Origin: SVTX01 sp045538195
GTDB taxonomy: Bacteria > Bacillota > Clostridia > Oscillospirales > CAG-272
Length of the DNA stretch: 64,000 nt
Assembly (NCBI GenBank): GCA_045538195.1
Contig: JAZSRA010000107.1
Coordinates: 1 to 64,000, forward strand
Direction of reading: 5' to 3'
Shown here: positions 8,085 through 17,512 of the stretch, one piece after another
Position numbering within the stretch: the stretch's first letter is position 1
Layout of the letters: each line of letters begins with the position of its first letter
The notes under the pieces: model-generated
Databases searched by the model: none
What the model was told of the DNA's origin: nothing
Seen by the model: only the letters and a program-made list of their open reading frames with translations
Made by a program: the position numbers and the translations under genes

Positions 8085-9812
8085 TTATTCAAGAATGATT
8101 ATATAGTCGTAAACGTCCTGACCGCCGTCTATAACGTAAACTTCCTTACCTCTGTAATTCGAGTTCACGTAGCTTTCGATCTCTGCGGCCTCATCGGCAG
8201 TACCATCCTTGCCGGATACCACGATACATATATCATAGTCACGTATGCCCATATTGTCTACGGTGTCACACACGGTCTTAAGCCTGTCGGTACCGGAAGC
8301 TAAAAGCTTTTTACCTGCAAAACCGATATAATCACCTATCTTAAGCTCCATACCGTCCATATTTGCGTCTCGCACGCAACGGGAGATCTCTGCAGTAAGT
8401 ACTCCCGACATAGCCTCGGTCAACTCGGCAACTATTGAGTCGGCATCGCCGGAGGGAGCGAGCATAGAAAGCGCCGCGTAGCCGTCACCGATGGTGTGGC
8501 TCTCAATAACGCGAATATCGGAGCTGGGATAAAGCTTTGCCGCCTGATGAGCGGTCAGAATTATATTTCCGTTGTTGGGGAAAACAAAGATCGTATCGGC
8601 GTTCACTCTGTCAAATGCTTCAAGGAAGGTCTCGGCGGATGGGTTCATGCTCTGACCGCCGTCAACCACTACGTCACATCCAAGGTCAAGGAAGGTCTGT
8701 TTAAGTCCTTCGCCCGACGCAACCGCGATCACACCGTATTTTTTGCGCTCGGCATTAGCCTCGGGTGCCTTTTCCATAACGGCAGATGTCTCCTCATCAT
8801 TGTTGCTATTATGTTGGAGGGACATATTTTCGATCTTAACGGTCAAATACTCACCGTACTGCTGACAATATTCAAGCACCTTATAGGGTGTCATAGTATG
8901 AACGTGTATCTTGATAACACTTCCGTTTTTCACCGCAACCACAGAGTCGCCGATGCTTTGGAGATAATCGCTTATAACCTTAACGTCAAAGCTGTCAATA
9001 TCGGTCTTTGCTCTCATAAGTCTGAGCAAAAGCTCCGTGCAGTAGCCGAATTCAAGCACACTGTCGGGTCCAAACGCGTCAAGATCGAGCTTCTTTGCCT
9101 TTTCCGCGACAACAGTCGACACAAGCTCAACGGTCTCTCCGCAAACGGCGCGGATCATGCCGTCGATTATGTAAACAAGTCCTGCCGCGCCCGAGTCGAC
9201 CACGCCCGCCTTTTTAAGAACGGGAAGCAGATCGGGAGTGCGTTCCAGCGACCTCTTTGCTTCCTCGATAAACTCCATAAGGAACTCCTTAGGAGTTTCG
9301 GTGTCCTTGGAGCTTGCGTATTCGGTCGCCTCACGGATAACCGTAAGAATAGTACCCTCGGTAGGTTCCATTACCGCGTTATACGCTTGGGTCACACCTC
9401 CTTGAAACGCCTTTGCAAATGCTCTTGAATCGGCAGCTTCAAGACCCGAAAAGCTTCCTGCCATTCCCTCAAAGAACTGAGAAAGAATAACTCCGGAGTT
9501 TCCGCGAGCGGAAAGCAGCATACCGTCGGACGCCTTTCTTGCCGCCTCACCGATACTCTCGTCAGCACTCTCCTCGTCGGAAACGCCGCCCATAATGGTA
9601 GAGAGCATATTGTCACCGGTATCACCGTCGGGAATCGGAAAAACGTTAAGGTCGTTGATCTCCTGCGCGTGAGCCTTAAGGTTCGCCGCGCCGGCATTGA
9701 TCATCTCGGTATACATTTTTCCGTCAAGCACCGTATCGTCCTTTTCGGCAGTTTCGGCATAAACGTTGTCGTGCTTTGTCATATCTATCTTTTCGTCAAA
9801 ATTCGTAGTCAT
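8085..9812 (-). CDS. fakA: Fatty acid kinase catalytic subunit, DAK2 domain (FakA/YloV family)
   Basis: It phosphorylates a fatty acid held by a FakB/DegV protein, giving acyl phosphate. The N-terminal DhaL/DAK2 domain (about 30-225) carries the Mg-ATP motif FPIPDGDTGDNM (59-69) and the ARGNSGVILSQ helix. The middle and C-terminal parts (about 235-575) match the FakA middle and FakB-contacting regions (KIHVHTMTP; FVFPNNGNI). The 575-aa length is slightly above the usual 550 because of an acidic N-terminal extension. The start is supported by CAGGAG. It lies between a degV gene and plsY. Confidence 0.93.
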   Translation of the reverse strand: MTTNFDEKIDMTKHDNVYAETAEKDDTVLDGKMYTEMINAGAANLKAHAQEINDLNVFPIPDGDTGDNMLSTIMGGVSDEESADESIGEAARKASDGMLLSARGNSGVILSQFFEGMAGSFSGLEAADSRAFAKAFQGGVTQAYNAVMEPTEGTILTVIREATEYASSKDTETPKEFLMEFIEEAKRSLERTPDLLPVLKKAGVVDSGAAGLVYIIDGMIRAVCGETVELVSTVVAEKAKKLDLDAFGPDSVLEFGYCTELLLRLMRAKTDIDSFDVKVISDYLQSIGDSVVAVKNGSVIKIHVHTMTPYKVLEYCQQYGEYLTVKIENMSLQHNSNNDEETSAVMEKAPEANAERKKYGVIAVASGEGLKQTFLDLGCDVVVDGGQSMNPSAETFLEAFDRVNADTIFVFPNNGNIILTAHQAAKLYPSSDIRVIESHTIGDGYAALSMLAPSGDADSIVAELTEAMSGVLTAEISRCVRDANMDGMELKIGDYIGFAGKKLLASGTDRLKTVCDTVDNMGIRDYDICIVVSGKDGTADEAAEIESYVNSNYRGKEVYVIDGGQDVYDYIIILE

Positions 9813-9924
9813 TTATTTTCTCCTGAAAAATAAGTAAGTGTTTCGCAATGTCTCTCCATAACCTATGACGGACAGCGCGAATCCGCCTCCTCTCGGGAGG
9901 AAATTCAAGTCGTAATTTATTTAA

Positions 9925-10818
9925 TCAGCTCTCGCTGACGAAGGTGACCTCTTTACCAAATGCCCAGAATCCGATAACGCTGGGACCAACCGACGCGCCG
10001 ACGATAGGACCGACGAGGCCTATGTAAACGTCCTTGCAGGGGATCTCGGCGCGAAGCATAGCCTCGACCTCCTTGACCTCCTCCATATCACAGTCAGAGT
10101 GCCAGAGATAGATCGTCTGGTTTTCGGGGTCGATAATATTTTCTTTAAGAAGATTTATGCACTCCTTAATTGCGGGAACTCTGCCCTTGACCTTCTTGAT
10201 AGCCGCCTGATTACCAACAGCGTCGGCAATAAGGATAGGCTTAACTCCAAAGAGGTTGCCAAAGAATGCGCTGGAAGCGGAAACTCTGCCCGCTCTTCTG
10301 AGTGTATCAAGAGAATGAACGGTAAAGAATTCAAGAACGTTGTTTCTCATACCGTTGATCTTCTCAGCGATCTCATCTGCACCCATGCCATCAGCCGCCA
10401 TCTTGGCAGCCTCCATAGCGAGCATGCCCTCTCCGATAGTAGCATTGAGAGAGTTAATGCAGTGTATCTTTGCGTCGGGATATTTTTCAAGCAGCTTTTG
10501 AGCAGTTACGTGACCTGTGTTTACAGAGCCCGACTGCTTCTGAGAGCAAGCGATATAAACGATATCCATACCCATATCAAGGTACTTGGTAAATACGTTA
10601 GAAAATTCCTCGACCGAAACCTGAGCGGTAGTAACACGCTTACCGTCTCTGATAAGATTGTAGAGTGCGTGCGCCTCCTCGTAGCTCCATGTCAGGAGCG
10701 CGGGGGTTTCAACGCCCTCGTAAATAGTAGACATTTTAACGTAATCAATGTCGTATTTTTCCAAAAGCTCGCCGGTAAGGTCAGCGCAGGAGTCGGTAAT
10801 GATCTTGACTTGTCTCAT
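9925..10818 (-). CDS. DegV family fatty-acid-binding protein (FakB)
   Basis: This is the fatty-acid carrier of the Fak system: it binds a free fatty acid and presents it to FakA. ITDSCADL at the N-terminus and TTAQVSVEEF (63-72) are the DegV signatures that bind the carboxylate, and SLNATIGEGML and LDTLRRAGRVS follow in the second lobe. At 297 aa it is slightly longer than typical (280). GGCGAG lies seven bases before the start. It heads the operon fakB-fakA-plsY, with 112 nt separating it from fakA. The gene-level role is inferred from family and context; the preferred acyl chain is unknown. Confidence 0.9.
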   Translation of the reverse strand: MRQVKIITDSCADLTGELLEKYDIDYVKMSTIYEGVETPALLTWSYEEAHALYNLIRDGKRVTTAQVSVEEFSNVFTKYLDMGMDIVYIACSQKQSGSVNTGHVTAQKLLEKYPDAKIHCINSLNATIGEGMLAMEAAKMAADGMGADEIAEKINGMRNNVLEFFTVHSLDTLRRAGRVSASSAFFGNLFGVKPILIADAVGNQAAIKKVKGRVPAIKECINLLKENIIDPENQTIYLWHSDCDMEEVKEVEAMLRAEIPCKDVYIGLVGPIVGASVGPSVIGFWAFGKEVTFVSES

Positions 10819-11065
10819 AAATCTCGCCTTTCTTAAATCAAATTAATTGGGATCAATAAATCCACACACTTCACGCCTAGTATATCAAATAATTGTAAAC
10901 TGAACTTTAATTTTTTCTCCAAAATTGCGTTCAAAGCGATTTTTTGTGACTTTAGTCAACATTTTTTGAACTGATTGGGATCGTTATCCACACGATCTTT
11001 TTAAATTTTATGTCCATGCCTTATTATTAATGCTTACATATAGCGAATTTGGCTACATTCCAACA
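10819..11065. other. Intergenic region upstream of fakB
   Basis: AT-rich, with no convincing gene. On the minus strand a TATACT -10 box lies about 60 bp before fakB but no good -35 box is at 17 bp. A GACTTTAGTCAACATTTTTT stretch at 10948-10967 recurs with one change at 57603-57622. Confidence 0.5.
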
Positions 11066-11107
11066 CAGAAAGAACGTCCTCCATCCAAATTTGGATAGAG
11101 GACGCTC
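11066..11107 (-). terminator. Terminator of the opp operon
   Basis: GAGCGTCCTCTATCC pairs with GGATGGAGGACGTTC, followed on the minus strand by TTTCTG. It lies after the last small gene of the opp operon. Confidence 0.7.
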
Positions 11108-11122
11108 TGTTATTATAACTTT

Positions 11123-11515
11123 TTAGCTGTATTGATAATAGAGAAAAAGCATAACGAAAGATACTGTCAAAAAGAATACTCCGCAGATCAGCAAAAAGCC
11201 AAATCCGGTCTTTTTATCGGCTCTGCTTTCCTTGTAATCGTAAAAGGTTTCATATTTTTTGTTGCTCTTTTTCCTAAACATATCGGCAAAAGAGGACAGT
11301 CCGTACGCAATCAGGTCAAACGCGCCTTCGTTGCTTGTGAAAACGATCAAACCCGCGCCCGTAATAAAGACTCCTACGGCAAAGAAAGCATCTGTCAAGA
11401 TGTGGAAGATGGCGGACAATTCGGTTTGAGAGAATATATCTCTCAGCCAAATTATCAAGCCAACTCCTATAAATCCGATAAGAAGGGCGATCAAATACTT
11501 TTTAATAGCTTTCAT
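11123..11515 (-). CDS. Small membrane protein, DUF3899-like
   Basis: A 130-aa protein with three hydrophobic segments (about 7-25, 38-60 and 104-127) and a charged cytoplasmic loop containing FDLIAYGLSSF, which resembles the DUF3899 family. Its function is unknown. The ATG overlaps the oppF stop codon (ATGA), so it is the last gene of the opp operon and translationally coupled to it. Its presence there suggests an accessory role in the transporter or a passenger position; the sequence does not decide which. Confidence 0.65.
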   Translation of the reverse strand: MKAIKKYLIALLIGFIGVGLIIWLRDIFSQTELSAIFHILTDAFFAVGVFITGAGLIVFTSNEGAFDLIAYGLSSFADMFRKKSNKKYETFYDYKESRADKKTGFGFLLICGVFFLTVSFVMLFLYYQYS

Positions 11516-12597
11516 TTTGTTGTTTCTTCATATTCCTTACGGTATTTTTCGTATTCCTCAGTGTTGCAAAGAACGAAATGTCCGGGATATACCTCTCTCA
11601 TAGTGGGTCCTTCCTGAGAATAGTCGTGATCCAAGACAGGATTATAAATTATTCTCTGTCTGTTCTTCTCGGTGACAGGGTCAGGAAGCGGGATCGCAGA
11701 CAGCAAGGATCTCGTATAAGGATGGAAGGGGTGAGCGAACAACTCGTCACTGGTTCCAAGCTCAACTATCTTACCAAAATACATGACCGCAATTCTGTTT
11801 GAGAAGTACTTTACGACCGCAAGGTCGTGAGCGATGAACAGGATCGTCAGACCCATCTTCTCACTAAGCTCGTTAAGAAGATTGATGACCTGCGCCTGGA
11901 TAGATACGTCCAGAGCGGAGATAGGCTCGTCGGCAATTATCAGCTCGGGGTTCATAATGACCGCGCGAGCGATACCGATACGCTGCTTCTGACCGCCCGA
12001 GAACTCGTGAGGATAACGGGTCGCGTGTTCGCGAACCAGACCTACGGTCTCAAGTATCTTATAAACCTGCTCGTCGATGTATTTTTTATCCTTGATACCA
12101 CGGATGATAAGTCCCTCCGCAATAATATCACGAACGGTCATACGGGGGTCAAGAGACGAGTCGGGATCCTGGAATATCATCTGGATCTCGCTTGTCAGCT
12201 GATTTTTGCCCTTTGTACGGGACCATTTTTTATGATCCTCGATCGCCGCCTTGATCTCTGCGCGATTTTCAGCAACTATCTTGTCAAGCTCTTCCTTGGA
12301 GATCTTATTCTCCTTAAAAGCCTTGCGCGCGGCGGAGATAGCATCCTTATAGGTACGTGTACCTGCACAGATGCGCTCGCCCTTGTAGTATACCGAACCG
12401 CCTGTGATGTCGTAAAGTCTGATGATCGAACGACCTGTTGTGGTCTTTCCGCATCCCGACTCACCAACGAGACCGAAAACCTCGCCCTTATAAACGTCAA
12501 AGCTTACGTTATCTACCGCCTTAAGCTCGCGTCTACCAAGCTTAAAGTACTGTTGGAGATTTTTAACACTTAATAATACTTCTTTATTATTTTCCAT
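11512..12597 (-). CDS. oppF: Oligopeptide ABC transporter ATP-binding protein OppF, with inserted helical segment
   Basis: One of the two ATPases that power peptide import. Walker A is GESGCGKT (45-52), the Q-loop IFQDP is at about 141-145, the signature is FSGGQKQR and Walker B is LIIADEP. An extra, strongly charged segment of about 60 residues (76-136) separates Walker A from the Q-loop. The C-terminus ends with REVYPGHFVLC, typical of OppF. The gene starts 1 nt after the oppD stop codon and overlaps the small membrane gene downstream. Confidence 0.93.
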   Translation of the reverse strand: MENNKEVLLSVKNLQQYFKLGRRELKAVDNVSFDVYKGEVFGLVGESGCGKTTTGRSIIRLYDITGGSVYYKGERICAGTRTYKDAISAARKAFKENKISKEELDKIVAENRAEIKAAIEDHKKWSRTKGKNQLTSEIQMIFQDPDSSLDPRMTVRDIIAEGLIIRGIKDKKYIDEQVYKILETVGLVREHATRYPHEFSGGQKQRIGIARAVIMNPELIIADEPISALDVSIQAQVINLLNELSEKMGLTILFIAHDLAVVKYFSNRIAVMYFGKIVELGTSDELFAHPFHPYTRSLLSAIPLPDPVTEKNRQRIIYNPVLDHDYSQEGPTMREVYPGHFVLCNTEEYEKYRKEYEETTK

Positions 12598-12598
12598 A

Positions 12599-14746
12599 TT
12601 ATTCTCTCTCCTTCTTCATTCGTTCGATACGTTCTCTGATTATTCTGGGCATTTCGACCTCGGGAGCATTCGGGTGAAGCAACCAGGTTGCCGCAGAATG
12701 GGTGGGAGTGATCTCAAAGAGAGGAGGCTCAAGCTCAAAGTCAATATCAAGCGCATACTTGTTTCTCGCAGCGAATGCGTCTCCCTTGGGTGGGAAGTGC
12801 AGATCGGGGGGAGTGCCGGGGATAGAATCCATCTTGCCTGACGTGTGAAGGTCGGGCATAGAGGAAAGGAGCGCCCAGGTGTAAGGATGAGCAGGAGCGT
12901 AGAATATCTCCTCCGACTGACCGTACTCAACGATCTTGCCTGCGTACATAACGGCAATTCTGTCCGCCATGTTAGCAACGACACCCATGTTGTGCGTAAT
13001 GAATATTACAGAAAGCTTTCTCTTGTTCTTGATATCGTTGATAAGCTCAAGGATCTGAGCCTGAATAGTAACGTCAAGCGCCGTAGTAGGCTCGTCACAG
13101 ATAAGAATATCGGGGTCAGCGGCAAGCGCGATAGCGATAACGACTCTCTGTCTCATACCGCCCGAAAGCTCGAAGGGATACTGACTGAATCTGGCAGCAG
13201 GCTCAGGGATACCAACCTCCTCAAGAAGCTTGATAGCCTTCGCTTTTGCGATTTTCTTGTTCATCTTAACGACGAATCGAGAAGCCTGATCTTTAAGATA
13301 GTCGATTATCTGAACGACCTCGCCGTTTGCGTCGAAATACTGATCGTTTGCGATCTCATTGGTGTAATGGTTATAAAGATCCTCTATGACCTTGCATATA
13401 TTTGCGATCTTCAGATCAATATCGACAACTACCTGAGGGGTCAATACCCATTCGGGCTGACGTCCCTTTGCAACTATCGCATCGTATTTTGCCTTGTTTT
13501 TCAGATAGATCTTCTCTTGAATGGGATTATTCCTAATACCGTAGAAGTACTCTCTGATAGCATTTTCCAGCGCGGAGCTGAATACATGCTCTACGCTTTC
13601 CTTTCTGATCTTGAGGCGGTCAATAGCTCCCGCAACCTTTACAGAAAGGTTCTTGAGATATTTGTTTGCCACGCCCTCGTCGATCTTGCCTGCCTTAAAG
13701 TAGTCAAGAGCTTCACGAAGATCGGGGAGACAAGCCTTTTTATTCTCAATAGAGATCTTATGAGAATAATCGGATCCCTTTTCAGCTGTAGCGATGAAAT
13801 CAAGCATAAAGTCTTCGTCGAGGAACTCGCGGGTCAGCTTGTTCATCTCGGAGACCGACATACTTGTGAGATCTGCGGTGGGGTTAGTCATAACGTAATA
13901 GCTCATGGTAAAGAAGTTGGGCTTTTCCTTGTTAAGAGCTTCCTTGACAAAAGCACTGATCTCCTCTGTAAGAGCAAGAGTCTTTTCAAGATCAATATTT
14001 TTGCCCTCGGAAATAAGAGCCGTCATTCTTGCCTCATACTCTTCCGCAAAAGAGTTCTTAACTATAACGTAAGGATTGTAGCATTGAACAAACAGCTTGC
14101 GCATGCCCTTCAAGGTCGACACAACGTCAAACTTTTTCTGCTTTTGGAGCATAAGGAGCGCGTTGTCAACGTCCATTTCGAGCTGAACGGCGCTTCCGTA
14201 CGCCTCGTTGAAATCATGCTCGATCTTGGTAGCCTCAATACAGAAGGAGTCAAACTTTTTGAGCTTTTCAGCAACCTCTGCATTTTTGTTTAAGCCCATA
14301 GCGGCGTTTGCCGCCATTATATTGTGGCCCAGCAATTTGAGCCTTGAATTGAACGCGTTTCTAGCGTTTTTCTTTCCCGTCTTAGCCTTGAGTATCATCG
14401 CCTCGGTCATTTGCTCGCCGACACGCATGATAGGGTTAAGGCTGGACAAGGTATTTTGGAAGACCATTGCCACCTTGTCTCCGCGGAGCTTGTGGAAGTC
14501 TTCCTCAGAAATTTTCAGTAAATCTTGTCCGTCATATAATATCTCGCCGCCCTCGACGATAGAGTTTCCTGCCAGAATACCCATAATAGCCTTACTGGTT
14601 ACGGATTTTCCAGAGCCGGATTCTCCAACTATCGCCAAAGTTTCTCCCTCGTAAAGATCAAAGGAGATGTTACGAACGGCTTTTAAAATTCCACCTTGAG
14701 TACGGAATGATATTTGCAGATTCTTTACTTCTAATTTCTTATCCAT
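12599..14746 (-). CDS. oppD: Oligopeptide ABC transporter ATP-binding protein OppD with a very large insertion
   Basis: The second ATPase of the peptide importer. Walker A GESGSGKS (41-48), Q-loop VFQNTLSSLNP (95-105), signature LSGGMRQR (from 527), Walker B ILICDEPTTALD and H-loop ITHNMG are intact. About 355 residues of helical, lysine- and glutamate-rich sequence (roughly 141-495) are inserted in the helical subdomain, making a 715-aa protein where about 330-350 is usual. The four cysteines that OppD/DppD proteins normally carry near the C-terminus are replaced (GDAFAARN, ATW). The start at 14746 follows AAAGGA; an upstream Met adds 11 unsupported residues. Confidence 0.92.
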   Translation of the reverse strand: MDKKLEVKNLQISFRTQGGILKAVRNISFDLYEGETLAIVGESGSGKSVTSKAIMGILAGNSIVEGGEILYDGQDLLKISEEDFHKLRGDKVAMVFQNTLSSLNPIMRVGEQMTEAMILKAKTGKKNARNAFNSRLKLLGHNIMAANAAMGLNKNAEVAEKLKKFDSFCIEATKIEHDFNEAYGSAVQLEMDVDNALLMLQKQKKFDVVSTLKGMRKLFVQCYNPYVIVKNSFAEEYEARMTALISEGKNIDLEKTLALTEEISAFVKEALNKEKPNFFTMSYYVMTNPTADLTSMSVSEMNKLTREFLDEDFMLDFIATAEKGSDYSHKISIENKKACLPDLREALDYFKAGKIDEGVANKYLKNLSVKVAGAIDRLKIRKESVEHVFSSALENAIREYFYGIRNNPIQEKIYLKNKAKYDAIVAKGRQPEWVLTPQVVVDIDLKIANICKVIEDLYNHYTNEIANDQYFDANGEVVQIIDYLKDQASRFVVKMNKKIAKAKAIKLLEEVGIPEPAARFSQYPFELSGGMRQRVVIAIALAADPDILICDEPTTALDVTIQAQILELINDIKNKRKLSVIFITHNMGVVANMADRIAVMYAGKIVEYGQSEEIFYAPAHPYTWALLSSMPDLHTSGKMDSIPGTPPDLHFPPKGDAFAARNKYALDIDFELEPPLFEITPTHSAATWLLHPNAPEVEMPRIIRERIERMKKERE

Positions 14747-14841
14747 AAATAGACCATTCCTTTCTGCCGAATATGACACGGGACAATTCCCTGCCGCATC
14801 GGCTCAATCTTATTTGTAATAGAAATATTTTGGTAAATTCC

Positions 14842-16398
14842 TTATTCTTCATTTCCTCTCAAGGACGGGTTGAACGCGTCGCGCAATCCGTTACCGAACA
14901 GGTTGAAGCAAAGCATCAACAAGCTGATAAAGATCGCGGGGAACAAAATGATGTGAGGATGTGTGAACAATTTACCCTGTCCCATGGAAAGCAGAGTACC
15001 TACACTGGTCATTGTATCACCGTTAAGGTTGATGATACCCAGATAGCTGAGGCTCGTCTCGGAGAAGATAACTCCGGGAATTACAAGAACACTGCTGGTA
15101 ATGAGCGTTCCGATAGCGTTGGGGAAAATATGCTTGAACATAATTCTGGAGTCCTTAGCTCCGAGAGTTCTTGCAACCAAAACGTATTCCTGGTTCTTAA
15201 AGCGGTAGAACTGCATTCTCGTTCTTGCTGCCATTCCCGTCCAACCGGTAAGGAAGAAGGAGATAAACAGAATAACGAGGTCGGATACGTCAAGATTATA
15301 TCTGAGAAGCGATATAACTATCATAAAGGGGATCGAGGAAAGAAGGTCAACGATTCTCTCCATGACAATATCGATCTTGCCGCCGTAGTAGCCCTCGATA
15401 GAGCCGTAAATAGCGCCAACGAAAAGGTTAACGGTCGCAACTATGATCGCAAGAATAAAGGAGAATCTTGCGCCGCTTGCAAGACGGGTAAAGAGATCGC
15501 GTCCTGCATCGTCGGTACCGAAGAGGAAGGAGGGCTCGGTAATGCCATCCTTAAGAACCTCACTGTGGTAGTACGAGTAATACTGCTTGTAGTGTACACG
15601 GACCTCCCACTGATCACCCTGCATCTTCTTAGCATAGCTGTATATCTTTTCGCCATCCTCAAGGAGCATTTTACTGGTGTAGTGGTCGGTACCGTCCTCT
15701 GTTCTGTAAGCAGGGATAAGATCACCGTTGTCATCATAAATGACCTCGGTCTTATTACCGTCTCCAACCTTTGTCTGATACCAGATGTTAGCGTTATTTG
15801 CATCCTGACGCGCTTCTGCGTGGTTTGCATAGGGCAGAATTATCTGAACGTCATGCTCGTCCTGATATCTCTGGACAGCCTCATACTGGGCAGTATTGAG
15901 AAGCAGATACTTCGCGCCAACTGCGTTGTAGGTATCAACTCTGAAGGCGAAGAGCTTCTTCATTTTACCTACCTCAAACTTTTCGACCTCGGTAACGTCG
16001 GACATGATAACGGAATAGTCGGGATCAGCCTTCTTGAACTCTTCCTCGATAGCAAGATATTCCTTATATGTCTTTTCGTTTACTTCCTTATCCTGACCGC
16101 CATCCCAGAAGGGGATGCCGAGATCGTATAAGATCTGGTTTTTTGGTACTACCAACGCGTATGCCTCGTCCTTATACGAAACGCTATAGGAGGAGATAAC
16201 GGGACCAACGATGGCAAAAAGCACCAATAAAACGATGATAACTGCCGCCGCGATAGAAGCCTTGTTTCTCGCAAAGCGATAGAGCGCATCCTGGAAATAG
16301 GACACGGGCTTCGTATCGAGCTTTTTATCGTGAATATTTCCCTCTGTGGAATGGAAAACGAATTTTTCTTTAGAAATAACGTATTCTGACGCCTTCAT
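14842..16398 (-). CDS. oppC: Oligopeptide ABC transporter permease OppC with large extracellular insertion
   Basis: A membrane permease. Residues 50-70 form the first membrane helix, and FLFGTDDAGRDLFTRL plus the GARFSF helix start the canonical permease core. The EAA loop is present (ARTLGAKDSRIMFKHIFPN). Between TM1 and the core lies about 225 residues of polar, tyrosine-rich sequence that should be extracellular, giving about 518 aa instead of the usual 300-350. ATG at 16398 overlaps the oppB stop codon (ATGA); a GTG one codon upstream is an alternative. Its extension may contact the enlarged OppA. Confidence 0.92.
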   Translation of the reverse strand: MKASEYVISKEKFVFHSTEGNIHDKKLDTKPVSYFQDALYRFARNKASIAAAVIIVLLVLFAIVGPVISSYSVSYKDEAYALVVPKNQILYDLGIPFWDGGQDKEVNEKTYKEYLAIEEEFKKADPDYSVIMSDVTEVEKFEVGKMKKLFAFRVDTYNAVGAKYLLLNTAQYEAVQRYQDEHDVQIILPYANHAEARQDANNANIWYQTKVGDGNKTEVIYDDNGDLIPAYRTEDGTDHYTSKMLLEDGEKIYSYAKKMQGDQWEVRVHYKQYYSYYHSEVLKDGITEPSFLFGTDDAGRDLFTRLASGARFSFILAIIVATVNLFVGAIYGSIEGYYGGKIDIVMERIVDLLSSIPFMIVISLLRYNLDVSDLVILFISFFLTGWTGMAARTRMQFYRFKNQEYVLVARTLGAKDSRIMFKHIFPNAIGTLITSSVLVIPGVIFSETSLSYLGIINLNGDTMTSVGTLLSMGQGKLFTHPHIILFPAIFISLLMLCFNLFGNGLRDAFNPSLRGNEE

Positions 16399-17420
16399 CA
16401 CTTCGCCCCCATTCTGATTCTAGGATCTATGAAACCGTAGGAAAGGTCGATGACCAAGCCTGCCGCCAGACCTACCAAGAGGTAGAAGCTGGAGAGAAGC
16501 ATGAAGAAATCGTAATCCTGCGCGTTGATTGCATTCAAATAAAGTGCTCCGACACCGGGGATCGAGAAGATCCTCTCGATAACCAGAGATCCGGAAAGAA
16601 CGCTCAACACCTCACCGATGATGGACGGGAAGATCGGTACCATCGCGTTACGGAGAGCATGTCTTACGGTTGCCTGAGACTTGGTAAGTCCCTTTGTTCT
16701 TGCCAGAAGCATAAATTCGCTGGTAAGAACCTCAGTAAGCTCGGCGCGAGTGAAACGGGTATATCCTGCGATAGATCCGAAGGACATACAAAGCACTGCG
16801 GGAAGCATGGATTTGATCATTGTGGGATTGAAATAAAGATCCCAGTTTGCCGTAAAAGGAATGTACTGGAGAGCATACTGCTTAGCTATTGCGGGCAAGG
16901 AGGCGATCTCCTTCGGCAAAATGCCCAGCTTAAAGCATATAACGTAAAGGAAAAGTGAGCCGTACACAAAGGAAGGTACGGAGATGATAACCATTACCGC
17001 CGTACTGATAACGTGGTCCTGCCACTTGTTTTTCTTAAGAGCCGCAAAGATACCGAGTGCGATACCTACGGGGACTGCCAACAAAGATGACATAATATTT
17101 ATCAAAATTGTAGGAGGAAGTCTCTCAATGAATACGTCAATAACGGGAGTATTCATTTTGATATTGGGCATCTTATCGTATGCTCTACCAAAATCTCCGT
17201 CTTTAACGATTCTCTGGATATACAAAACGAGCTGCTCGGGAATAGGCTTATCGTAGCCTCTATCCTTGATCTGCGCTATCAGTATATCCTTGTCCTGACC
17301 GAGACCAACGCTCGTATTAATAGGAACGAGTCTGATCAAAACGAAGCATATTACAAAAATAATGGAAAAGATAACGAGCATAAGCCCCACTCTTTTGCAT
17401 ATATATTTGAACATATACAT
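16398..17420 (-). CDS. oppB: Oligopeptide ABC transporter permease OppB
   Basis: A six-helix permease pairing with OppC. The N-terminus (YICKRVGLMLVIF) and the EAA loop with LARTKGLTKSQATVRHALRNA are typical, and the C-terminus ends VIDLSYGFIDPRIR. At 340 aa it is only slightly longer than usual and has no large insertion, unlike OppC, OppD and OppF. AAAGGAG precedes the start codon. It lies 92 nt downstream of oppA. Confidence 0.94.
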   Translation of the reverse strand: MYMFKYICKRVGLMLVIFSIIFVICFVLIRLVPINTSVGLGQDKDILIAQIKDRGYDKPIPEQLVLYIQRIVKDGDFGRAYDKMPNIKMNTPVIDVFIERLPPTILINIMSSLLAVPVGIALGIFAALKKNKWQDHVISTAVMVIISVPSFVYGSLFLYVICFKLGILPKEIASLPAIAKQYALQYIPFTANWDLYFNPTMIKSMLPAVLCMSFGSIAGYTRFTRAELTEVLTSEFMLLARTKGLTKSQATVRHALRNAMVPIFPSIIGEVLSVLSGSLVIERIFSIPGVGALYLNAINAQDYDFFMLLSSFYLLVGLAAGLVIDLSYGFIDPRIRMGAK

Positions 17421-17512
17421 GATATTGCAATCTCCTTTCTTTGTTAATTAAACCGACAATGAGGGATAGTTGAAACTATCCCTCAAAGTCGTTAACATTA
17501 AGACGATAAATA

